A stretch of DNA of 64,000 bases from Actinomadura opuntiae (GCF_030283205.1 NZ_JASNWF010000036.1:1-64000); one strand, 5' to 3'; positions 41,853 through 50,609 are shown, counted from the first letter of the stretch. The notes: a model not told the origin generated them from the sequence alone. Translations and numbers: made by a program.

Positions 41853-42937
41853 CCTCGCTCAACGACCTGCCGCTGCGGGACGACCTGCGCGGCCGGGAGC
41901 CCTATGGCGCCCCGCAGCTGGACGTGCCGTACGCGCTCAACACCAACGAGAACCCCTACCCGCCGTCGGACCGGCTGGTGAAGGCGCTCGGCGAGGCCGT
42001 CATGGACGTCGCCGGATCGCTGAACCGCTACCCCGACCGCGACGCCGTCGCGCTCCGCACCGACCTCGCCGCGTTCCTGAACGCCGACACGCCCGGCGCC
42101 GGCCTCACCGCCGGGCGGGTGTGGGCGGCGAACGGCTCCAACGAGATCATCCAGCAGATCCTGCAGGCGTTCGGCGGGGCGGGCCGCACCGCGCTCGGCT
42201 TCGAGCCGTCCTACTCGATGCACCCGATCATCACCGGGGTGTCCGGGACCCGCTGGATCGACGCGTTCCGCGACGAGGACTTCGGCCTCGAGCCGGCCCG
42301 CGCGATCGCGGCCGTCGAGGAGCACCGGCCCGACATCGTGTTCCTCACCTCGCCGAACAACCCGACCGGCACCGCGCTGCCGCTGGCGGCGATCGAGGCG
42401 GTCCTGGACGCGGCGCCCGGCATGGTCGTCGTCGACGAGGCCTACGGCGAGTTCCGCCGGGAGGGCACCCCGTCGGCGCTGACCCTGCTGGACGGCCACC
42501 CGCGGCTGATCGTCACCCGGACGATGTCCAAGGCGTTCGCGATGGCGGGCGCCCGGCTCGGCTATCTGGCCGCCGACCCCGCCGTGATCGAGGCGCTGCT
42601 GCTGGTCCGGCTGCCGTACCACCTGTCGGCCGTCACTCAGGCGGTAGCCCGCACCGCCCTCGCGCACGGCGAGGAGCTGCTCGGCACCGTCGAGGCGCTG
42701 CGCCGCGAGCGCGACGGCCTGGTCGCGTGGCTGCGCGCCGAGGGGTTCCGGGTGGCCGACTCCGACGCCAACTTCGTGCTGTTCGGGACGTTCCCGGACC
42801 GCCGGAGGGTCTGGGAGGCGCTGCTGGAGCGCGGCGTGCTGATCCGCGAGGTCGGGCCGCCCGAATGGCTGCGGGTGAGCGTCGGCACCCCCGAGGAGAC
42901 GGCCGCCTTCCGCACTGCACTTAAGGAGAGCGTGTGA
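41849..42937 (+). CDS. hisC: Histidinol-phosphate aminotransferase
   Basis: HisC is the PLP enzyme converting imidazole acetol phosphate to histidinol phosphate. The 362-aa product has ALNTNENPYPPS near the start, ANGSNEIIQQILQAFGG, the TSPNNPTGTALP block, VVVDEAYGEF and the PLP-lysine motif TMSKAFAMAGARLGY. It starts at a GTG overlapping the hisD stop and its stop overlaps the hisB start, indicating coupling. The sequence is ordinary for the family. Confidence 0.96.
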   Translation: MTSLNDLPLRDDLRGREPYGAPQLDVPYALNTNENPYPPSDRLVKALGEAVMDVAGSLNRYPDRDAVALRTDLAAFLNADTPGAGLTAGRVWAANGSNEIIQQILQAFGGAGRTALGFEPSYSMHPIITGVSGTRWIDAFRDEDFGLEPARAIAAVEEHRPDIVFLTSPNNPTGTALPLAAIEAVLDAAPGMVVVDEAYGEFRREGTPSALTLLDGHPRLIVTRTMSKAFAMAGARLGYLAADPAVIEALLLVRLPYHLSAVTQAVARTALAHGEELLGTVEALRRERDGLVAWLRAEGFRVADSDANFVLFGTFPDRRRVWEALLERGVLIREVGPPEWLRVSVGTPEETAAFRTALKESV

Positions 42938-43527
42938 CGCGCAAGGGACGGATCGAGCGCGGGACCAAGGAGACCCAGGTCCTCGTCGAGATCGACCTGG
43001 ACGGCACCGGGCAGGTCGACGTGGCGACCGGCGTGGGGTTCTTCGACCACATGCTGGCGCAGCTCGGCAAGCACGGGTCGTTCGACCTGACCGTCAAGAC
43101 GGCCGGGGACCTGCACATCGACAGCCACCACACGATCGAGGACACCGCGATCGCGCTCGGCCAGGCGTTCCGCGAGGCGCTCGGCGACAAGGCCGGCATC
43201 CGCCGCTTCGCCGACGCCTCCATCCCGCTGGACGAGGCGCTCGCCCAGGTCACGGTGGACGTGTCGGGCCGCCCGTACCTGGTGCACGTGGAGCCGGACG
43301 GCATGGCCCCGATGATCGGCCCCGAGTACGACACCACGATGACCCGGCACATCCTCGAGTCGTTCGTGTCGAACGCGCAGGTCGCGCTGCACGTCCACGT
43401 CCCGTACGGGCGCAACGCCCACCACATCGTCGAGGCGCAGTTCAAGGCGCTGGCGCGCGCGCTGCGCGACGCGGTGGCGTTCGATCCGAAGGTGCACGGC
43501 ATCCCGTCCACCAAGGGAGCGCTGTAG
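42934..43527 (+). CDS. hisB: Imidazoleglycerol-phosphate dehydratase
   Basis: HisB dehydrates imidazoleglycerol phosphate to imidazole acetol phosphate using Mn2+. The 197-aa product is the monofunctional form, without the phosphatase domain seen in enteric HisB. The metal-binding repeats are visible: FFDHMLAQLGKH, DLHIDSHHTIEDTAIALG and later HVPYGRNAHHIVEAQFKALARAL. The GTG start follows AAGGAGAG. Confidence 0.97.
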   Translation: MTRKGRIERGTKETQVLVEIDLDGTGQVDVATGVGFFDHMLAQLGKHGSFDLTVKTAGDLHIDSHHTIEDTAIALGQAFREALGDKAGIRRFADASIPLDEALAQVTVDVSGRPYLVHVEPDGMAPMIGPEYDTTMTRHILESFVSNAQVALHVHVPYGRNAHHIVEAQFKALARALRDAVAFDPKVHGIPSTKGAL

Positions 43528-43529
43528 CC

Positions 43530-43715
43530 GTGGGCACTGCTGCTCTCGAAACTGGCGGACTGCACTTCACGTTCGGCAACGTCGCGGTCTTCGCGGTCGC
43601 GCTGTTCCTGCTCGCCGGCGTCTACAGCTTCGTCAGGCAGGGGCTCAAGGGCGCCGCGCTGATCGTGCTGTTCCTCGCCGGGCTGGCGTTCGCCGGGGGT
43701 GTGATGTGGCTGTGA
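43530..43715 (+). CDS. Small two-helix membrane protein in the his operon
   Basis: The 61-aa product has two hydrophobic helices (about 15-34 and 39-59) separated by a short basic loop SFVRQGLKG. It starts at a GTG two bases after the hisB stop, with AAGGGAG ten bases before it, and its end overlaps hisH by ten bases, so it is co-translated with his genes. Small membrane ORFs occur at this place in other actinobacterial his operons. No function is known; a membrane tether for the pathway would be speculation. Confidence 0.75.
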   Translation: MGTAALETGGLHFTFGNVAVFAVALFLLAGVYSFVRQGLKGAALIVLFLAGLAFAGGVMWL

Positions 43716-44350
43716 ACCCGAAGGTCGTCGTGCTCGACTACGGGTCGGGCAACCTGCGCTCGGCCGAGCGCGCCGTGGCCCGCGCGGGCGCCGACGTCAC
43801 CGTCACCGCCGACTGGGACGCCGCGCTCGCCGCCGACGGCCTGGTCGTCCCGGGCGTCGGCGCGTTCGCCGCCTGCATGAAGGGGCTGCGGGAGGTGCGC
43901 GGCGAGCAGCTCATCGGCCGCCGACTCGCCGGTGGCCTGCCGGTCCTCGGCATCTGCGTCGGCATGCAGATCCTGTTCTCCAAGGGCATCGAGCACGGCG
44001 TCACCACCGAGGGCTGCGACGAATGGCCCGGCACGGTCGACCGGCTGGAGGCGCAGATCGTCCCTCACATGGGCTGGAACACCGTGGACGCCCCGGAGGG
44101 CTCCGTCCTGTTCGAGGGGCTGGCGGACGCCCGGTTCTACTTCGTCCACTCCTACGCGGCGCGCCGCTGGGAGCTGGAGCCCGACCCGACCGGCACCCTC
44201 CGGCCGCCGCTGGTCACCTGGGCCGAGCACGGCGACCGGTTCGTCGCCGCGGTCGAGAACGGCCCGCTGTGCGCGACCCAGTTCCATCCGGAGAAGTCCG
44301 GCGACGCGGGGGCGCGGCTCCTGCGCAACTGGCTGTCCACCCTCTCCTGA
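43706..44350 (+). CDS. hisH: Imidazole glycerol phosphate synthase, glutaminase subunit
   Basis: HisH hydrolyses glutamine and channels ammonia to HisF. The 214-aa product is a class I glutamine amidotransferase with nucleophile Cys84 in GICVGMQ and the His194/Glu196 pair in QFHPEKSG. DYGSGNLRS and VPGVGAFAACM are typical HisH strands. The start may be GTG 43706 or GTG 43712. It overlaps the small membrane gene. Confidence 0.96.
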   Translation: MAVNPKVVVLDYGSGNLRSAERAVARAGADVTVTADWDAALAADGLVVPGVGAFAACMKGLREVRGEQLIGRRLAGGLPVLGICVGMQILFSKGIEHGVTTEGCDEWPGTVDRLEAQIVPHMGWNTVDAPEGSVLFEGLADARFYFVHSYAARRWELEPDPTGTLRPPLVTWAEHGDRFVAAVENGPLCATQFHPEKSGDAGARLLRNWLSTLS

Positions 44351-44389
44351 CGGCGCTTGCCCGTTCACCTGTATCGATAGGGTTCCCGC

Positions 44390-45109
44390 ATGACTCTGAC
44401 GCTCCTTCCCGCCGTTGACGTCGCCGACGGCCAGGCGGTCCGCCTGGTGCAGGGCGAGGCCGGCACCGAGACCTCCTACGGCGCGCCCCTCGACGCCGCG
44501 CTGGCCTGGCAGGACGCGGGTGCGGAGTGGATCCATCTGGTCGACCTGGACGCGGCGTTCGGGCGCGGCTCCAACCGGGAGCTGCTCGCCGAGGTGACCG
44601 GGCGGCTGGACGTGAAGGTGGAGCTGTCGGGCGGCATCCGCGACGACGCGTCGCTGGAGGCGGCGCTGTCCACCGGCTGCGCGCGGGTCAACATCGGCAC
44701 CGCCGCGCTGGAGGACCCGGACTGGTGCCGCAAGATCATCGCCTCGCACGGCGACAAGATCGCGGTCGGGCTCGACGTGCGGGGCACGACGCTCGCCGCG
44801 CGCGGCTGGACGCGCGAGGGCGGCGACCTGTGGGAGGTCCTCGCCCGGCTGGAGGCCGACGGCTGCCCGCGTTACGTCGTCACCGACGTCACCAAGGACG
44901 GCACGCTGCGCGGCCCCAACACCGAGCTGCTGCGCGAGGTCTGCTCCCGCACCGACAAGCCCGTCGTGGCGTCCGGCGGCGTCTCGTCCCTCGACGACCT
45001 GCGCGAACTCGCCAAGCTCGCCGGGGTGGGCGTCGAGGGCGCGATCGTCGGGAAGGCGCTGTACGCGCAGGCGTTCACGCTGCAAGAGGCGCTGGAGGCC
45101 GTGAAGTGA
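44390..45109 (+). CDS. priA: Phosphoribosyl isomerase A (HisA/PriA)
   Basis: This (beta/alpha)8 barrel isomerises ProFAR in histidine synthesis. In many actinobacteria the single enzyme PriA also performs the TrpF reaction. The 239-aa product has LLPAVDVADGQAVRLVQGEAG at the start and catalytic aspartates Asp10, Asp129 (VGLDVRG) and Asp170 (VTKDGTL), as in mycobacterial PriA. Whether a separate trpF exists cannot be told from this window. TAGGGT lies six bases before the ATG, so it may have its own leaderless promoter inside the operon. Confidence 0.93.
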   Translation: MTLTLLPAVDVADGQAVRLVQGEAGTETSYGAPLDAALAWQDAGAEWIHLVDLDAAFGRGSNRELLAEVTGRLDVKVELSGGIRDDASLEAALSTGCARVNIGTAALEDPDWCRKIIASHGDKIAVGLDVRGTTLAARGWTREGGDLWEVLARLEADGCPRYVVTDVTKDGTLRGPNTELLREVCSRTDKPVVASGGVSSLDDLRELAKLAGVGVEGAIVGKALYAQAFTLQEALEAVK

Positions 45110-45867
45110 CCGTCGCCGTACGGGTCATCCCCTGCCTGGACGTCGACGCCGGGCGCGTCGTCAAGGGCGTCAACTTCCAGAACCTGCGCGACGCCGGCGA
45201 CCCCGTCGAGCTGGCCCGCCGCTACGACGCCGAGGGCGCCGACGAGCTGACGTTCCTGGACATCACCGCGTCCAGCGCCGACCGCTCCACCACCTACGAC
45301 GTCGTGCGCCGCACCGCCGAGCAGGTGTTCATCCCGCTGACGGTCGGCGGCGGCGTCCGCAGCGTCGAGGACGTCGACCGGCTGCTGCGCGCCGGGGCCG
45401 ACAAGGTGTCGATCAACACCGCGGCGATCGCGCGGCCGGAGTTCCTGCGGGAGGCCGCGCACCGGTTCGGCTCCCAGTGCGTCGTGCTGTCGGTCGACGC
45501 CCGCCGCGCCGACGGCACCGCGTCCGGCTTCGAGGTGACGACGCACGGCGGCCGCCAGGGCACCGGCATCGACGCGGTCGAATGGGCGCGGCGCGGCCAG
45601 GAGCTCGGTGTCGGCGAGATCCTGCTGAACTCGATGGACGCCGACGGCACCAAGGCCGGCTTCGACCTGGACATGCTGCGCCGCGTCCGCGAGACCGTCA
45701 CCGTGCCCGTCATCGCCAGCGGCGGCGCGGGCGCCGTGGAGCACTTCGTCCCGGCCGTCGCCGCCGGCGCCGACGCGGTGCTCGCCGCCAGCGTCTTCCA
45801 CTTCGGCGAGATGAAGATCTCCGAGGTGAAGGACGCGCTGCGCGCCGCGGGCAACCCCGTCCGCTGA
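45106..45867 (+). CDS. hisF: Imidazole glycerol phosphate synthase, cyclase subunit
   Basis: HisF closes the imidazole ring using ammonia from HisH. The 253-aa barrel has the catalytic aspartates in IPCLDVDAGRVVKG and LSVDARRADG, plus NFQNLRDAGDPVE, the phosphate-binding GGGVRS and the ASGGAGAVEHF strand. The GTG overlaps the priA stop. The last 11 bases including the stop codon are the first unit of a 15-bp tandem repeat. Confidence 0.97.
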   Translation: MTVAVRVIPCLDVDAGRVVKGVNFQNLRDAGDPVELARRYDAEGADELTFLDITASSADRSTTYDVVRRTAEQVFIPLTVGGGVRSVEDVDRLLRAGADKVSINTAAIARPEFLREAAHRFGSQCVVLSVDARRADGTASGFEVTTHGGRQGTGIDAVEWARRGQELGVGEILLNSMDADGTKAGFDLDMLRRVRETVTVPVIASGGAGAVEHFVPAVAAGADAVLAASVFHFGEMKISEVKDALRAAGNPVR

Positions 45868-45916
45868 CCTCCCGTCCGCTGCCCCTCCGTCCGCTGACCT
45901 CCCGTCCGCCGACCCC
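45857..45916 (+). repeat. 15-bp tandem repeat (four units) at the hisF 3' end
   Basis: CCGTCCGCTGACCTC is followed by three more units beginning at 45872, 45887 and 45902; unit three is identical to unit one, units two and four differ slightly. Unit one contains the hisF TGA stop codon, so the array looks like local duplication of the gene end. The repeat ends just before the ATP-grasp gene ribosome site. Confidence 0.8.
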
Positions 45917-45938
45917 CCGCCGCGAGAAGGAACCCCCC

Positions 45939-46850
45939 GTGTCCGCATCACCCCGGTGCGCCCTCGCCACCTGCGCCCGGCTGCCCGAGGGCAGCGACGA
46001 CGCGCGGATGCTGGCCGCCGCCCTCGGCGGCCTCGGCGTCGCCGCCGACATCGCCGTCTGGGACGACCCGTCCGTGGACTGGTCCGCCTACGACCTGGTC
46101 GTCATCCGCTCGACCTGGGACTACACCGACCGGCGCGACGCGTTCCTCGCCTGGGCGCAGAGCCTGCCGCGCGTGCTCAACCCCGCGGACGTGCTGCGCT
46201 GGAACACCGACAAGCGCTACCTGCGCGACCTGGAGGCCGCGGGCGTCCCCGTCGTCCCGACCCGCTGGGACCCCGACGACATCCCCGCCGACTGGCCGGA
46301 GTACGTGCTGAAGCCGTCGGTGTCCTCCGGCTCGCGCGACACCGCGCGCTGGGGCCGCGGCGAGGAGGACGCCGCCCGCGCCCACCTGCGCGACCTCCGC
46401 GACGCCGGCCGCACGGTGATGCTCCAGCCGTACCTGGAGGCCGTCGACACCGCCGGTGAGACGGCCCTGGTCTTCATCGGCGGCGAGTACAGCCACGCGG
46501 GCCGCAAGGCGCGCGTGCTGAACCCCGGCGCCGGCATCGAGGGCCTCACCGGCCTCGGCGACACCCGCGGCCGGGTCACCGCCACCACCGCGACCGCCGC
46601 CGAACTGGACGTCGCCCACCGCGTCCTCGCCGCCGTCCCGGGCGGCCGCGACCTGCTCTACGCGCGCGTCGACCTCGTCCCCGGCCCGGACGGCGACCCG
46701 CTCCTGATCGAACTGGAACTGACGGAACCCGCCCTCTACCTCGAACACGCCCCCGGCAGCGAAACCCGCCTCGCCGAGGCCGTGTTGGCCCAGGGGGGCG
46801 ACCCCCTGGAACCCCCGTCACGAGCCGGTCGAACCTCGCGCCGCGGCTGA
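45939..46850 (+). CDS. ATP-grasp domain protein (RimK/glutathione synthase-like)
   Basis: The 303-aa product has an N-terminal region with VVIRSTWDYTDRRDAFLAWA, then the ATP-grasp core: WNTDKRYLRDLEAAGVPVVPT, the ATP-binding YVLKPSVSSGSRDTARW and a metal-binding end LLIELELTEPALYLEH. ATP-grasp enzymes join a carboxylate to an amine or thiol; the substrates are unknown here. The GTG follows AGAAGG. The C-terminus (AQGGDPLEPPSRAGRTSRRG) is encoded by an inserted hairpin repeat and is probably not part of the original protein. Confidence 0.85.
   Translation: MSASPRCALATCARLPEGSDDARMLAAALGGLGVAADIAVWDDPSVDWSAYDLVVIRSTWDYTDRRDAFLAWAQSLPRVLNPADVLRWNTDKRYLRDLEAAGVPVVPTRWDPDDIPADWPEYVLKPSVSSGSRDTARWGRGEEDAARAHLRDLRDAGRTVMLQPYLEAVDTAGETALVFIGGEYSHAGRKARVLNPGAGIEGLTGLGDTRGRVTATTATAAELDVAHRVLAAVPGGRDLLYARVDLVPGPDGDPLLIELELTEPALYLEHAPGSETRLAEAVLAQGGDPLEPPSRAGRTSRRG
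46783..46820 (-). repeat. Dispersed hairpin element, third copy (inside ATP-grasp coding end)
   Basis: Read on the minus strand this 38-bp copy matches copies A and B near 26229-26303: TGACGGGGGTTCC, CCAGGGGG TCG CCCCCCTGG, GCCAACA. It supplies codons near the 3' end of the ATP-grasp gene. The perfect stem also places a hairpin at the gene end, where it might act as a terminator. Confidence 0.75.
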
Positions 46851-46928
46851 GACCGACTGAGACCGTGCGGGGACGTGCGTCGCGTCGCTGCGGTCGCCCG
46901 GGGCGGGGGCTGAGACCGTTTTCCGGGG

Positions 46929-48614
46929 CTAAGCGGGATCCTCGTCGTCGGGGGCGGAGGACTCGGGGGAGCGGTCCACGACCGGCAAGATGATCGCGGA
47001 GGGGTGGTCCGGGTCGTGGAAGACCTCCTGGTCGGCCGGGACCATCCGGCGGGCGGTGAGGAGCGGCTCGCCCGTGCCGGGGTTCGCGGCGACCTTCGGG
47101 TGGGCGCCGCTGGCCACGTGCACGCGGACGCGGTGCCCGCGCGCGAAGCGGTGCCCGGTGGGCCACAGGTCCACCGCGATGCGGCGGACGCCGGCCGTGC
47201 CGACCGGCTTCTCGGCGAACGCGGGGAGCCGCAGCCCGCCCTCGCACACGTTGCGGGACGTCCCGTCCGGGGCGACGTCGCAGAGCCGCACGACGAAGTC
47301 GGTGTGCTCGCGGTCGGACCGGACGAACAGGTCGGCGCCGACCGGGCCGATCACGTCGAGCGGTTCGGTGAGCGGCGGCGAGGTGAACACCAGCACGTCC
47401 GGGCGGCGCTCCAGCGGCCGGTTGTCGACCGGGCGGGAGCTGCCGAGCAGGGTGGGGCCGCCGAGCGCGGGCGTCGGGCGGGCCGGGTCGAACCGGTAGG
47501 TGCTCGGCTCGGACGGGCGCGGGCCGTCCTCGCCGAGCCCGCCGCCGGGGTGCAGGTGCCAGCGCTCCTGCCGCATGCCGGGCGGCGGCCAGTCGCTGTA
47601 GTGCCGCCACTCGCGAGCGCCGGTGACGTACAGCCGGACGGGTTCGGCGCGCAGCCCGGACGGGTCGCCGCGCAGGTGCGCGCGGAACCAGGCGAGCGTC
47701 TCGCGGAACGACACCAGCCCGTGCCGGGCGTCGGTGTGCCACCAGGGGCCGATGGTGAGGTAGGGCCGGTGCCCGGCGGCGCGCAGCGCGAGGTAGTCCT
47801 TGATCTCCCACGGCAGGAACACGTCGTACCAGCCGCCGAGCAGGCGGACGGGCGCCTCGACCTCGCCGACGGTGCCGCTGAAGTCGCGGCCGTCCCAGTA
47901 GCCCGCGTCCGTGCCGTGGTTGGCGAGCAGGTCCTGGTAGAAGCGCATCTGCGCGCCGCCGGTCGCCACGTCCAGCTCCGACAGGGGCAGGCCCGAGCGG
48001 GCGGCGCGGACGGCGCGGCGGCGCGACAGCAGCGACGCGGTCAGCAGCCCGAGCGGCTGCTGCTGCCGGTGGGTGAGGTCGGTCCAGGTGAGCGTGGACT
48101 CCAGCGCGAACGAGCCGCCGACGTAGGCGGCGTCCCGGAACGACGACGCGGTGATCTGCAGCGACATCGCCCTGAGCTCGGGCCCGGCCTCGGCGGCGAT
48201 CGCCCAGGCCGCGTAGCCGAGATAGCTGGCGCCGTAGGTCGCGAACGTCCCGCCGAACCACGGCTGCTCCTTCAGCCACGCGACGGTGGCGAGGCCGTCG
48301 TCGCGCTCGCCGCCGAGCGGGTCGAACTCGCCGCCGGACCCGAACGTCCCGCGCGCGCTCTGCACGACGAGCTGGAACCCGAACGGGACGAACAGCAGGC
48401 CGTTCGCCAGCGCGGCGGGGCCGCGCCGCCCGTAGGGGGTGCGCACCAGGATCGTCGGCGGCGGCCGCCGCGTCCCCTCCGGGACGTAGCGGTCGGCGAG
48501 CAGCGTCACGCCGTCCGGCATCGTGACCGGCAGGTCGCGCTCCACCGTGTAGCGGAGCCCGCGCGGGGGGCGGACGCGGATCTGCCGGGCGGGCAGTCGG
48601 TCCCTGAGGGCCAT
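46929..48614 (-). CDS. CocE/NonD family hydrolase (X-Pro dipeptidyl-peptidase-like)
   Basis: The 561-aa product has an alpha/beta hydrolase domain with the GxSYxG nucleophile elbow GASYLGY (Ser130), TILVRTPYG and VQSARGTFGSGG, a helical cap, and a C-terminal jelly-roll domain (PRPSEPSTYRFDPARP onward). Family members include cocaine esterase, glutaryl acylases and X-Pro peptidases; the substrate cannot be predicted. No signal peptide is seen. The ATG follows GGGAGG. A TACTA-CC-TAGTA palindrome lies directly upstream. Confidence 0.9.
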   Translation of the reverse strand: MALRDRLPARQIRVRPPRGLRYTVERDLPVTMPDGVTLLADRYVPEGTRRPPPTILVRTPYGRRGPAALANGLLFVPFGFQLVVQSARGTFGSGGEFDPLGGERDDGLATVAWLKEQPWFGGTFATYGASYLGYAAWAIAAEAGPELRAMSLQITASSFRDAAYVGGSFALESTLTWTDLTHRQQQPLGLLTASLLSRRRAVRAARSGLPLSELDVATGGAQMRFYQDLLANHGTDAGYWDGRDFSGTVGEVEAPVRLLGGWYDVFLPWEIKDYLALRAAGHRPYLTIGPWWHTDARHGLVSFRETLAWFRAHLRGDPSGLRAEPVRLYVTGAREWRHYSDWPPPGMRQERWHLHPGGGLGEDGPRPSEPSTYRFDPARPTPALGGPTLLGSSRPVDNRPLERRPDVLVFTSPPLTEPLDVIGPVGADLFVRSDREHTDFVVRLCDVAPDGTSRNVCEGGLRLPAFAEKPVGTAGVRRIAVDLWPTGHRFARGHRVRVHVASGAHPKVAANPGTGEPLLTARRMVPADQEVFHDPDHPSAIILPVVDRSPESSAPDDEDPA

Positions 48615-48632
48615 GCGACCTCCCAAGATTGC

Positions 48633-48644
48633 TACTACCTAGTA
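48633..48644. promoter_or_regulatory. Palindrome upstream of the CocE-type hydrolase gene (candidate operator)
   Basis: TACTA (48633-48637) and TAGTA (48640-48644) flank CC, about 19 bases before the hydrolase start codon, in a short A+T-rich patch. This would overlap the promoter or ribosome site. Binding by a TetR- or PadR-like repressor is possible; no regulator gene is adjacent. Confidence 0.4.
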
Positions 48645-48764
48645 AGGTAACCGCTCCCGCCCGGCCGACACCTCCGCGGCCCGCGGAAAGTCCCTGACGT
48701 GCGGGTCCGCGGTCTGGGAGGGTGGCGGCACGACACGGTGGCGTTCGGATCGGGGGGGACCGGG

Positions 48765-49424
48765 ATGTGGCCGGGAGCGAACAGTCCGGCGGGGCCCGCG
48801 CCCGCCGGACCCGCGCCGTCCCCCGGATTCGCGCCGCCCGCCGGGCCCGGGCCGGCGGGTCCGTCCGCGGGCTGGTACGCGCTCCCCGTCGCGCTCGTCG
48901 TCCTGGCGGCGGGTCTCCTGACCGTGGCGGCGCTGGTGCGGGACGACTCCGGCGCCGCGCGCGGGCCGAGCGCGACCGGCGACGCGGTGAGCGGCCTGCC
49001 CGTTCGGCTGTCGGCCGGGCACACCTACTTCCTCTACGTGCGCCGGGACGGCTCGTCGCCGTTCGGCTGCGCCGTCGCGCTGGGCGCCGAGCACGGCCGC
49101 GTCCGGCTCACCCGCAAGAACTCCTCGCGCGCGGCCGACCGGCCGGGCTACCGCTACACCGCGTCGATGACGGCGCCGGTGACCGGGACGGCCGTGCTGA
49201 CCTGCCGGGGCACGGACGGCCCGCTGCTGGTGACGCCGGACGCAGGCGCCCGCTGCTACGCCGGCGCCGCGTCCTCCGCCGCGCTCGGCCTCGGCGCTGC
49301 CGTCGCGGCCGTGTTCGGTCTCACACTGGCGAGCCGGCGCCGCGCCCGGCGGCGGGCGCGCGCACGCGCCGCCGGAGGGAACTCCCGGACGGGCCGCCTC
49401 GCCACCGGACTGCCCCCGCACTGA
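48765..49424 (+). CDS. Hypothetical two-helix membrane protein
   Basis: The 219-aa product has a Pro/Gly/Ala-rich cytoplasmic start, a transmembrane helix at about 37-58, an extracytoplasmic domain (about 60-175) with three cysteines (FGCAV, LTCRG, ARCYA), and a second helix at about 176-197 followed by an Arg-rich tail. I recognise no family. The ATG at 48765 follows GGGGGGACCGGG; a longer frame starts at 48699. It stands alone between two minus-strand genes and its 3' end faces the acyl-CoA dehydrogenase. Confidence 0.7.
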   Translation: MWPGANSPAGPAPAGPAPSPGFAPPAGPGPAGPSAGWYALPVALVVLAAGLLTVAALVRDDSGAARGPSATGDAVSGLPVRLSAGHTYFLYVRRDGSSPFGCAVALGAEHGRVRLTRKNSSRAADRPGYRYTASMTAPVTGTAVLTCRGTDGPLLVTPDAGARCYAGAASSAALGLGAAVAAVFGLTLASRRRARRRARARAAGGNSRTGRLATGLPPH

Positions 49425-49454
49425 CGGCCCGGCCCGCGCGCGGGAGTGCGGGGG

Positions 49455-50609
49455 TCAGCAGGCGTAGCCGGCGTCGCGGGCGAGGTGGCGGCCGATGACC
49501 ATCCGCTGGATCTGGTTGGCGCCCTCGAAGATCTGCATCACCTTCGCCTCCCGCATGTACCGTTCCACCGGATGGTCGCGGGTGTAGCCGTCGCCGCCCA
49601 GCACCTGCACCGCGTCGGCGGTCACCTTCATCGCCGCGTCGGTCGCGGCGAGCTTGGCGATGGACGCCTGCCGCGCGAACGGCAGCCCGCGGTCCTTGCG
49701 CCGGGCCGCCTCCAGGTATCCGGCGCGGGCCGTCTCCACGGCGGCGGCCATGTCGGCGAGCAGGAACGCGATCCCCTGGTTGGCGATGACGGGGCGGCCG
49801 AACTGGCCGCGCCCCGCCGCGTACCGGACGGCGTGGTCCAGCGCCCCCTGCGCCAGCCCGACCGCGCACGCGGCGATGCCGAGCCGCCCGGCGTCCAGCG
49901 CCGCCGCCGCGATCGGGAACCCGCAGCCCTCGTCGGCGATCCGCCAGTCGTCGGGCACCCAGGCGTCCTCGAAGTGCAGCCGCGCGGTGGTGGAGGCGGT
50001 GAGGGCCATCTTCCGCTCGGGCGGCCCGAAGGCCAGCCCGTCCATGCGCCCCTCGACCAGGAAGCAGGTGAGGCCGCCCGGGCTGCCGGACGTGCGGGCG
50101 AACAGCACGTAGAAGTCCGCCTCGCCGCCGTGCGTGATCCACGTCTTGGTGCCGGTGATCCGGTAGCCGTCGCCGTCCGGGACCGCCAGCGTGCTGACCC
50201 CCGCCGCGTCCGGGCCGGTGAACTCCTCCGCCAGCGCGTACCCACCGAGCAGGTCGCCCTCCAGCAGCTCGGGCAGCTGCTTGCGCTGCACGTCGGTGCC
50301 GCAGGCGAACAGCGGGAAGCACGACAGCGTGTGCACGCTCACCCCGACCGCGACCGACGCCCACACCGCCGCGATCTCCTCCAGCACCTGGAGGTACACC
50401 TCGTAGGGCTGGCCGCCGCCGCCGAGGTCGGGCGGGTAGGGCAGGCCGAGCAGCCCGGCGCGGCCCAGCATCCGGAAGATCTCGCGCGGGAACGCGCCGG
50501 CCTCCTCGGCGGGCGCGGCGCGCGGCGCGAGCTCGCGGCGGGCGATGTCGCGGGCGAGCGCGACGACGTCTGCGGCCTCGGGCGAGGGGAGCATGCGATC
50601 TGCGGGCAT
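49455..50609 (-). CDS. Acyl-CoA dehydrogenase family protein
   Basis: The 384-aa FAD enzyme oxidises an acyl-CoA (the chain length and branch are unknown). Visible are the N-terminal helical domain, the middle beta domain (YALAEEFTGPDAAGVSTLA, TGTKTWITHGG), and the C-terminal helical domain with GRGQFGRPVIANQGIAFLLADM and IFEGANQIQRM, where Glu362 is in the catalytic-base position. The ATG is preceded by CATGAT at exactly six bases, suggesting a leaderless message. It is divergent from the sigma-factor gene. Confidence 0.93.
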   Translation of the reverse strand: MPADRMLPSPEAADVVALARDIARRELAPRAAPAEEAGAFPREIFRMLGRAGLLGLPYPPDLGGGGQPYEVYLQVLEEIAAVWASVAVGVSVHTLSCFPLFACGTDVQRKQLPELLEGDLLGGYALAEEFTGPDAAGVSTLAVPDGDGYRITGTKTWITHGGEADFYVLFARTSGSPGGLTCFLVEGRMDGLAFGPPERKMALTASTTARLHFEDAWVPDDWRIADEGCGFPIAAAALDAGRLGIAACAVGLAQGALDHAVRYAAGRGQFGRPVIANQGIAFLLADMAAAVETARAGYLEAARRKDRGLPFARQASIAKLAATDAAMKVTADAVQVLGGDGYTRDHPVERYMREAKVMQIFEGANQIQRMVIGRHLARDAGYAC

